Positions 6,370 through 11,527 of a stretch of 11,527 bases of DNA are shown in pieces (the stretch's first letter is position 1; the number at the start of each line of letters is the position of its first letter). Both the position numbers and the translations under genes were made by a program. The notes under the pieces were generated by a model. That model had not been told where the DNA came from, searched no databases, and worked only from the letters and a program-made list of their open reading frames with translations. This DNA is from Myxococcota bacterium (GTDB lineage Bacteria; Myxococcota_A; Polyangia; HGW-17). Location: positions 1 to 11,527 of the forward strand of contig JAHJLU010000410.1 in the NCBI GenBank assembly GCA_018821745.1, given 5' to 3'.

Positions 6370-8286
6370 ATGAAGAATATTCTCATTTCACTGTTGCTTG
6401 TTTTTGCGGCCTGCTCCACAAAAAAAGATGAGACCGTCCCCGACAGCACCCCCAGAGTAACCCAGACTCCCCCCCCCAGGTTGCCCAATACGGTAAAGAC
6501 CCCGACCCTGGGGGCTCTGCCCACGGTCGTCTCCAAGCGAGATCTGGCGGAAAAAACGGTTTTTTCGGTGTATCACAATGGAGTTGGTGAATATATTGAC
6601 TCATTTTTCAAGACGGGGATACATGACGCCGACTCCCCCTTCCCCACGACCATAAAAATAGCCGTAGCCATGGGTGGCTCACAGATTAAAAAAGGAATGA
6701 AGCGGTCTGCGCTTCGGACCCTCAAAAATATGAGATCCAGAGTCTTTCGGGATTTCTTCGACAGTGTGGGAGTTGACGGCGGAATCCTCTACGGGCTTGT
6801 TGCCGGCGACAAGAAGAGGAAATTCCATGAGCTTGCCTACTTTAAACCCGCAAATCCTGACTCCTTTCTCCAACGTGTCTCCCGTGGGGAGTTCGGTATT
6901 TTTCAGAAGGCAGATTGGGGCGGTTCCATTTCTCAGAAAGGGGTCATGAACTACTCCCGCAAAGGGACCATTTACGTTTACCAGCAAAACGGATATATCC
7001 TCCTCTCCACCAGTATTAATTACCTCGTTCCCGGGATGGCGCTCTCTGCCGGCTCATACGGGGCAGCAGCTCCTGCCGCCTTTGCGATCTCCGTCAGTGA
7101 CATGCAGCTCTTCTGGCGTTCGATTCGCAGAGAGGTCCGCGCGTTGTTTGGTCCCCTGAGACATGTGATCAAGAGATACGTGGCCGATCTGAAATGGGTC
7201 TCCCTGGTGGCCCATGCGCCCAAAAACGGAGTCTATGAATTTACGGGCTTCAAGCGCTTTGTGTCGGCCCCCAAGTCCTTCCTGGCCAAGGCGATCGTCA
7301 TGCCCAAAACCGCTGATCGTCTCTCGCGCTATGTAGCCAAAGACGCCAGGGGATTCATCCTCGATGGTATGGCCCCTGCCATCTTCAGCAAGCTCGTCTC
7401 CATGTACAACAAGCACTTCGAGGCCATGAAAAGACGGGACCGCCGCGGGAAGTACAAAAAGCCTCTGGAATACCTGCTCAAGCAGGGTCAGCGAGCCAAC
7501 AAGATTCTTGGCAACTGGACCGGATACCACGCGGCCTCGCTGCGCGTCGTGAAGGGAAAATTCCTCGTGGGCGGGGCCCTCTCCCTGAAGGACACAGCCA
7601 AGGGGAAAGAGACCCTCAAACTCACCGTGGACCTTGTCAAAGATATCCTTCCCACAAGTCTGGCAAAGATCCTGCCTCCCTCCGATGCTCCGGAGATGCG
7701 TGCCTTCATCAAGCATGTGACTTTTAAAAACGCTGCGAAAAGATTTGGCAAACTCCGTGGCGCGACGATCTCCATGGGCATCAAATGGAGTGAAAAATTT
7801 CGCCGGATTATCGGATGTTCCCGCGGTGAGATGGAATTAATGAAGATGCTCGTGGGGAATCGGGTCGAGCTCTCCATGGCCCAGGACAACGGTGTCATCC
7901 TCTATGCTCTGGGCTCGGCCAACACGGGAATGGAGATAGCCCGTCTTGCCAAAGCAAATGGAGCCCTCCCCGATGGATATAAACCCAGGGCGGGGCTCTC
8001 CTACTCGGGAATTTACGGTCTTAATTTCGCTGGTTTCTTTGGAAAAATCATCGAGGATGGTGTGCGGCATCCCGCAGTAAAAAAGCACCCCGCGCTTGTC
8101 TCGGCGGCGAAGCAGGTGGCCTCCTACCTCAAGAAATACAACAAGGGCAACTGGAGCCATGGAACACTCGGGACCAAAGGGAACATGCTCATGGGAAATC
8201 TCACCTTCGGCGCCGACTGTATCCGCATCCCCTCGGCCCTGGCCTATCTCGCATATGAGGCGCAGCGTGCGGGCTTTCGGTTTTAA
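6370..8286 (+). CDS. Large lipoprotein of unknown function
   Basis: This encodes 638 aa. The start is supported by AGGAGA at 6356-6361, 8 nt before the ATG. The N-terminus MKNILISLLLVFAAC is a short lipoprotein signal with lipidation Cys15; Ser at +2 favours transfer to the outer membrane. Residues about 16-50 form a Pro/Thr-rich linker. The rest is one long, mainly mixed alpha/beta mature region rich in Lys and Arg and with few cysteines. It has segments such as FYNHG-like VYHNGVGEYIDSFF, GTIYVYQQNGYILLSTS and SYSGIYGLNFAGFFG that suggest beta strands separated by amphipathic helices. I do not recognise a family or catalytic motif; it could be a structural or lipid-binding envelope protein. 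It is divergent from the lipid kinase gene and convergent with the LamG-like lipoprotein gene, 34 bp apart, so it is probably transcribed alone. Confidence 0.88.
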   Translation: MKNILISLLLVFAACSTKKDETVPDSTPRVTQTPPPRLPNTVKTPTLGALPTVVSKRDLAEKTVFSVYHNGVGEYIDSFFKTGIHDADSPFPTTIKIAVAMGGSQIKKGMKRSALRTLKNMRSRVFRDFFDSVGVDGGILYGLVAGDKKRKFHELAYFKPANPDSFLQRVSRGEFGIFQKADWGGSISQKGVMNYSRKGTIYVYQQNGYILLSTSINYLVPGMALSAGSYGAAAPAAFAISVSDMQLFWRSIRREVRALFGPLRHVIKRYVADLKWVSLVAHAPKNGVYEFTGFKRFVSAPKSFLAKAIVMPKTADRLSRYVAKDARGFILDGMAPAIFSKLVSMYNKHFEAMKRRDRRGKYKKPLEYLLKQGQRANKILGNWTGYHAASLRVVKGKFLVGGALSLKDTAKGKETLKLTVDLVKDILPTSLAKILPPSDAPEMRAFIKHVTFKNAAKRFGKLRGATISMGIKWSEKFRRIIGCSRGEMELMKMLVGNRVELSMAQDNGVILYALGSANTGMEIARLAKANGALPDGYKPRAGLSYSGIYGLNFAGFFGKIIEDGVRHPAVKKHPALVSAAKQVASYLKKYNKGNWSHGTLGTKGNMLMGNLTFGADCIRIPSALAYLAYEAQRAGFRF

Positions 8287-8320
8287 TTCCACCCCCTGAC
8301 GGCTGTTTGTAGTTGCATCT

Positions 8321-9841
8321 TCAGTAGGTCTGTTCAACTCCAAGAGTATAAAATGACGGGGGATCCACCTGATTGTTGTATTCCGCGGCGAGCCAGGCGG
8401 GGGATCGATTCACGCTGGAGATACGTGCCTCCTGCAGGCGGCCATGGAAGGCCCGCGGGTCCAGGGGATAGAGCGGGGAGTTGCCGATGAGCGGTGCGGC
8501 GCCATCGACGTACAGGGTGCTTCCCATAACCGTGGAGCTGTTCAGAAGCGTGCCGTTGCCGAACACGGAGACAGGTCCTCCCGCCATCCACACGAGTGAG
8601 TAATGGACCCATGTGTTGAGCGTGAAGGGTGTACCATTGGTGACATTCACCACGTTGCTCACGGTCCGCAGTCGATACTTGGGACGATCCGTTTTGCCCA
8701 GGAGCCAAACGATTGTGTCTGAACCGTTGCCCCAGGTTCGTCCAAAGACCCGCTCATCCTCGGTGCCCTGGGGGTTCATCCAGATTTGAACGGTCAACCC
8801 CTGCCAGGCCGAGTCGTCAATGACAGGGAGGTGGATACCGCAGGTGGGGTCTACGGTGGAGCCGGGAAAATACTGGGCATATCCAAAGAGCCCCTCGACC
8901 CGGGAGGGAGTCTGGATTGACTGGCCCGCACCCGAGGGACCTCCGCCTGTTCCGTGGTTCTGGTTGCCCGATGAGTCCGGGTATTCGTCGGTCACTCCGG
9001 CCCCGCTCTCCTTGAGATGCAGGACGGCCACGTAGCCGTTACTGAAGACATCGGCCGGATTCTGGCGATATTCCAGGCTGGATGTCCCATAATAGAGATA
9101 AATCAGTGTGTTGTGAATTGCGTAAATGAAGGGCACCTTGACAAATGCGGCGACCCCGCGTCCGCCCGGATCAAAAAACAGAATTTCATGGCTGAGCGGT
9201 GTGCGACCATCTTCAGCCGTAAAAATGATTTCATCCTCATGGGCGATCCCGTCAATGCCAGAGTCACCGGTTATGAGGATCAGCAGCGGGAAGTCAACCA
9301 GGTCACCGGTGACTGTCCCCGCATCGATGGAGATGGGGCGACGGGAGTGCCAGGCTGCGTCGACCCAGTCATCGGGGATGCAAACACTGGGGGTGCCCGT
9401 GCATTCCCACCCCGCATCTATCTGGCAGGCGGTACAGCCATCGGAGGGGACTTCGTTTCCATCATCGCAGGCTTCTTCCACCAGGACCAGACCGTCGCCG
9501 CAGACGGGAGTGCAGTCCGATGGGGATCCCTGGCACTCATATCCCTGCTCCGCTACGCACTGGGCATCGCAACCATCACCGGGCTGTGCATTCTGATCAT
9601 CGCATTCCTCCGGCGTCTCGACGACTCCGTTTCCGCAGGTGCTGTTGACGTTGTTGGTGTTGTTGGTGTTGTTGGCGTTGTTGGTGTTGTTGACGTTGTT
9701 GGTGTTGTTGGTGTTGTTGGTGTCATACCCCCCCAGCCCCCCGGGGTCAAAGCTGCAGCCCATGATCACGGAAATTAATAACAAGAGACCGGTTGCATGC
9801 CTCAATGGCTTCGAATTGTTTGATTGGTTGCGTGTTGGCAT
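8321..9841 (-). CDS. Surface lipoprotein with Asn-rich linker, DUF4215 repeats, DUF2341-like and LamG/ConA-like regions
   Basis: This encodes 506 aa. The start at 9841 is fixed by GGAGGAG just upstream; a longer frame from 9928 would add 29 residues across the promoter region and bury the signal peptide. The signal ends LLLLISVIMGC with lipidation Cys29. Residues about 40-66 are an NNT/NNV/NNA linker that should hold the rest away from the membrane. Residues 69 to about 155 hold two Cys-rich DUF4215-type repeats (CGNGVVETPEECDDQN and CGDGLVLVEEACDDGN), common in Myxococcota surface proteins. WHSRRPISID and FVKVPFIYAIHNTLIYLYYG fit the DUF2341 domain, and residues about 300-495 (VQIWMNPQG, NTWVHYSLVWMAGG, HGRLQEARISSVNRSPAWL) fit a concanavalin/LamG-like jelly roll. 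This combination usually binds carbohydrate or other surface ligands; the ligand is unknown. It is convergent with the orphan lipoprotein gene. Confidence 0.9.
   Translation of the reverse strand: MPTRNQSNNSKPLRHATGLLLLISVIMGCSFDPGGLGGYDTNNTNNTNNVNNTNNANNTNNTNNVNSTCGNGVVETPEECDDQNAQPGDGCDAQCVAEQGYECQGSPSDCTPVCGDGLVLVEEACDDGNEVPSDGCTACQIDAGWECTGTPSVCIPDDWVDAAWHSRRPISIDAGTVTGDLVDFPLLILITGDSGIDGIAHEDEIIFTAEDGRTPLSHEILFFDPGGRGVAAFVKVPFIYAIHNTLIYLYYGTSSLEYRQNPADVFSNGYVAVLHLKESGAGVTDEYPDSSGNQNHGTGGGPSGAGQSIQTPSRVEGLFGYAQYFPGSTVDPTCGIHLPVIDDSAWQGLTVQIWMNPQGTEDERVFGRTWGNGSDTIVWLLGKTDRPKYRLRTVSNVVNVTNGTPFTLNTWVHYSLVWMAGGPVSVFGNGTLLNSSTVMGSTLYVDGAAPLIGNSPLYPLDPRAFHGRLQEARISSVNRSPAWLAAEYNNQVDPPSFYTLGVEQTY
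9644..9721. repeat. 9-bp tandem repeat encoding an NNT linker
   Basis: The unit GTTGTTGGT (plus strand) recurs eight times in a row from 9650 to 9721, with three third-codon variants (GAC twice or GGC once), plus a partial degenerate unit at 9644-9649. On the coding minus strand each unit reads Asn-Asn-Thr, Val or Ala. Because the unit is three codons, gain or loss keeps the frame and only changes linker length. Confidence 0.9.
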
Positions 9842-9845
9842 AGGG

Positions 9846-9852
9846 CTCCTCC
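9846..9852 (-). promoter_or_regulatory. Strong Shine-Dalgarno GGAGGAG for the LamG-like lipoprotein gene
   Basis: GGAGGAG on the minus strand ends 4 nt before the ATG at 9841, with its GGAGG core 6 nt away. It decides the start in favour of the 506-aa product. Confidence 0.75.
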
Positions 9853-9860
9853 AAGGGGTG

Positions 9861-9889
9861 ATTATAGCCCGGGGGAAAGAAAATGAAAA
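9861..9889 (-). promoter_or_regulatory. Candidate sigma70-type promoter for the LamG-like lipoprotein gene
   Basis: On the minus strand, TTTTCA (9889-9884), a 17-bp spacer and perfect TATAAT (9866-9861) precede the Shine-Dalgarno. The predicted start near 9854 would give a very short leader that still contains GGAGGAG. Confidence 0.55.
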
Positions 9890-9890
9890 A

Positions 9891-9918
9891 TTGGAAATTG
9901 CGCGGGATGTGGTATAGA
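9891..9918 (+). promoter_or_regulatory. Candidate promoter of the 470-aa protein gene, possibly giving a leaderless mRNA
   Basis: TTGGAA (9891-9896), a 16-bp spacer and TATAGA (9913-9918) with an extended TG at 9910-9911. The -10 ends 8 nt before the ATG at 9927, so transcription would begin at or next to the start codon. No Shine-Dalgarno is visible upstream of this ATG. Confidence 0.4.
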
Positions 9919-9926
9919 TTGTCTCC

Positions 9927-11339
9927 ATGGAAGTTCTTGAAAGAATAGCATATCATCTATACGTTCAGGGCGTCTTCTCCCGAATGAAAATGAACAGGCT
10001 CGTAAAAGAGGGTTACCTCCGGTATTTTGAGGCCTTTTTATACGATCCCCTGGAGAAGGAGTTGGCCTCGGTGGTTTCCGGGCAGCGGGCCAGACGTGAA
10101 GAAGAGTGGCAATACGAGGACTGGGAAAAAGATTACATGTCCAAGGATCTTCGTGTGGAGAAAGAGCTGCTTGAGCTCTTTACGGCGCGAAATCTCAAGG
10201 CGGAGGATGAGCCCGAGACCGTCGGGCAACAACGCCCCAAGTCTGTTGAACTCAAGGTGCTTCTGCGCTCCATAAAGCGTGCTTTGGAGCGCCAGGAGAC
10301 GTTCTTTGATGAGGCACTCCTCTCTATCCTTCCTACGGCACAGAACTGGCGCCAGGCGGCTCGTATTCTGGCCGACATGCAGCCCAACTCTCTGTTCGAG
10401 AAACTCGTGGAGCTCCTGGGCAAAAAGGATGGGGTCTTCACCAGCCTATGGAATTTCCTCGGATACGACGGGTTTCTGTTTCCCGAATACAGCGGCGGAA
10501 TCATAACCGCCTACAAAAAAATTACAGCAGGCACGGGGATGGCCCAGCTGGGTCAGTACCACTGGGCACTGGAACATCCTGAGATTTACGATGTGTACGA
10601 GATAGTGCAGGCAAAGGCCAGCATCGCGAGGGCATTCTCCCGGATAATACTGGAGCGTGACAAACTCTTTTTAAAACTTCAGCAGAAGGAGTTCCACTCC
10701 CTTGCCTATAGCGTGGCGGTGCTCCTTTACAGCGCGCTTCGATGGGAGCAGACCCCCTGGACTCAGCCATCAAAGGATGAAGAGGTCCCTTTCTGGATCC
10801 CCTTGAATGACCTCGCATCCCCTGCGGCCTTTTCGGCTCTTTGGCTCATGAACCCCGGAAGTGCGGAGAAGTTCACGACACACTTCTTCGAGATCACCCG
10901 GGAAACCCGGGACTCACTCCATCAGAACATGCTCCGCTCCTATTTCAATTACTGTGACCGGTTTGCAAAAAATGTGGAGCAGGCTGAATTTGTGGAACAG
11001 ATAAAGGGGGTGGTGATTGATCCCGAGTCCAAGGAGTACAAAAAGCAGGACATCTTCCAGCTGCAGCAGGATTCGCTTCTGGGTGATGCTTACTGGGGGC
11101 CCTTCTTCAAGTCTCTTCCTCCCAAAAAGTGGCAGTCACTTCTGGTGACCTGGTGGGAGAACCTGAAGTGGGAAGCGCTTGGGCTGGGTGTCAGGTGGAT
11201 TCCTGAAGAAAAAATATGGGATCGACGAATAATCGAATACGAAGCATATATTGACGAGGAGCGATTCTCCGAGAAGGTTGACCCCATCGTCAAAGATTTT
11301 TTCAGTGTATTTTGTCCGAAAAAATGGAACGCGTCATGA
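9927..11339 (+). CDS. Cytoplasmic protein of unknown function, next to an FHA gene
   Basis: This encodes 470 aa with no signal peptide or membrane segment. It looks largely helical and is rich in charged and aromatic residues (EEEWQYEDWEKDYMSK near residues 58-73, KKWQSLLVTWWENLKWEALG near 405-424). I recognise no family, catalytic motif or nucleotide-binding loop. The start is the first ATG of the frame; it lacks a ribosome site, and a candidate promoter lies so close that the mRNA may be leaderless. A later ATG around 9984 is possible but would drop an N-terminus that looks well formed (MEVLERIAYHLYVQGVFSR). Its stop is 39 bp before the FHA-domain gene on the same strand, so the two are likely co-transcribed, which hints at a role in a phospho-signalling or scaffold complex. 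Its divergent neighbour is the LamG-like lipoprotein gene. Confidence 0.85.
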   Translation: MEVLERIAYHLYVQGVFSRMKMNRLVKEGYLRYFEAFLYDPLEKELASVVSGQRARREEEWQYEDWEKDYMSKDLRVEKELLELFTARNLKAEDEPETVGQQRPKSVELKVLLRSIKRALERQETFFDEALLSILPTAQNWRQAARILADMQPNSLFEKLVELLGKKDGVFTSLWNFLGYDGFLFPEYSGGIITAYKKITAGTGMAQLGQYHWALEHPEIYDVYEIVQAKASIARAFSRIILERDKLFLKLQQKEFHSLAYSVAVLLYSALRWEQTPWTQPSKDEEVPFWIPLNDLASPAAFSALWLMNPGSAEKFTTHFFEITRETRDSLHQNMLRSYFNYCDRFAKNVEQAEFVEQIKGVVIDPESKEYKKQDIFQLQQDSLLGDAYWGPFFKSLPPKKWQSLLVTWWENLKWEALGLGVRWIPEEKIWDRRIIEYEAYIDEERFSEKVDPIVKDFFSVFCPKKWNAS

Positions 11340-11367
11340 TCATTCGTCGTCGGACAGCAGTTCCCTC

Positions 11368-11372
11368 GGGAG
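11368..11372 (+). promoter_or_regulatory. Shine-Dalgarno GGGAG for the FHA-domain gene
   Basis: GGGAG lies 6 nt before the ATG at 11379 and supports that codon as the start. Confidence 0.55.
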
Positions 11373-11378
11373 TCTCCC

Positions 11379-11527
11379 ATGGCAACCAGATATAAACTCG
11401 GAAGGAGCCCCCGGTGCTCCCTGATGATCGATGAGAAATCAATCTCCCTGGAGCACGCCATTATCCTCGATTATGGTGACTCACTCAAGATTGAGGATAT
11501 CTCACGGAACGGGATTGAAATTATCAG
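11379..11527 (+). CDS. FHA-domain protein, N-terminal part only
   Basis: Only 49 codons are visible before the window ends. They match the core of a forkhead-associated domain: LGRSP with the phosphothreonine-contacting Arg9, SISLEHA with Ser23 and His26, and DISRNG with Asn44-Gly45, in the expected order and spacing. FHA domains bind phosphothreonine peptides; in Myxococcota they are often fused to sigma54 activators, kinases or secretion components, so the rest of the protein decides its role and is not visible. The domain begins unusually close to the start: the first strands that normally precede the GR motif are missing or very short. It follows the 470-aa gene by 39 bp. The start is supported by GGGAG upstream, though an alternative upstream start with a frame change is discussed in the findings. 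Confidence 0.75.
   Translation, partial: MATRYKLGRSPRCSLMIDEKSISLEHAIILDYGDSLKIEDISRNGIEII

Noticed and set aside
9644..9721. CRISPR-like or transposon-end repeat
   Set aside because: The 9-bp units have no spacers between them and fit a coding Asn-Asn-Thr linker inside a complete gene.
9017..9778. Long open frame on the plus strand opposite the LamG-like lipoprotein gene, with a Val/Gly-rich stretch
   Set aside because: The repetitive stretch is the antisense reading of the NNT linker; the rest has no domain.

Overview
The window looks like chromosomal DNA from a Myxococcota-type bacterium (former deltaproteobacteria, possibly a Bradymonadales-like lineage). Three signals support this: a C-terminal tail of the MYXO-CTERM type on one protein, Cys-rich DUF4215/'Myxococcus cysteine-rich' repeats following an Asn-Asn-Thr linker in a lipoprotein, and Asp-rich, Cys-containing calcium-loop-like segments between protease modules. 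These are recognised from motifs by eye; no database search was run.

Layout. (1) 1-1754, +: 3' portion of a secreted papain-like (C1) cysteine protease with two tandem P-domains; its 5' end lies outside the window. (2) 1932-3785, +: secreted HExxH metalloprotease-like protein with an IPT/TIG-like region and a MYXO-CTERM-like anchor. (3) 3726-5234, -: lipoprotein of Sel1-like repeats with thirteen C-x7-C pairs; its 3' end overlaps gene 2 tail-to-tail by 60 bp. (4) 5210-6217, -: diacylglycerol-kinase-family lipid kinase, upstream of gene 3 and overlapping its start by 25 bp. (5) 6370-8286, +: large lipoprotein of unknown function, divergent from gene 4. (6) 8321-9841, -: surface lipoprotein with an Asn-rich linker, DUF4215 repeats, a DUF2341-like region and a LamG/ConA-like region. 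(7) 9927-11339, +: cytoplasmic protein of unknown function, divergent from gene 6, with back-to-back candidate promoters between them. (8) 11379 to the window end, +: start of a protein with an FHA (phosphothreonine-binding) domain.

The common theme is the cell envelope. Five of the eight genes encode exported or lipid-anchored products: two degradative enzymes, a disulfide-rich repeat lipoprotein, an orphan lipoprotein and a lectin-like surface lipoprotein. The lipid kinase would act on membrane lipids. The unknown protein and the FHA protein at the right edge form a separate, probably intracellular, pair. No RNA genes, insertion sequences, CRISPR arrays or phage genes were seen, and no gap between genes exceeds 180 bp. 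I do not see a clear new defence or biosynthetic system; the least explained genes are the 638-aa lipoprotein and the 470-aa protein next to the FHA gene.
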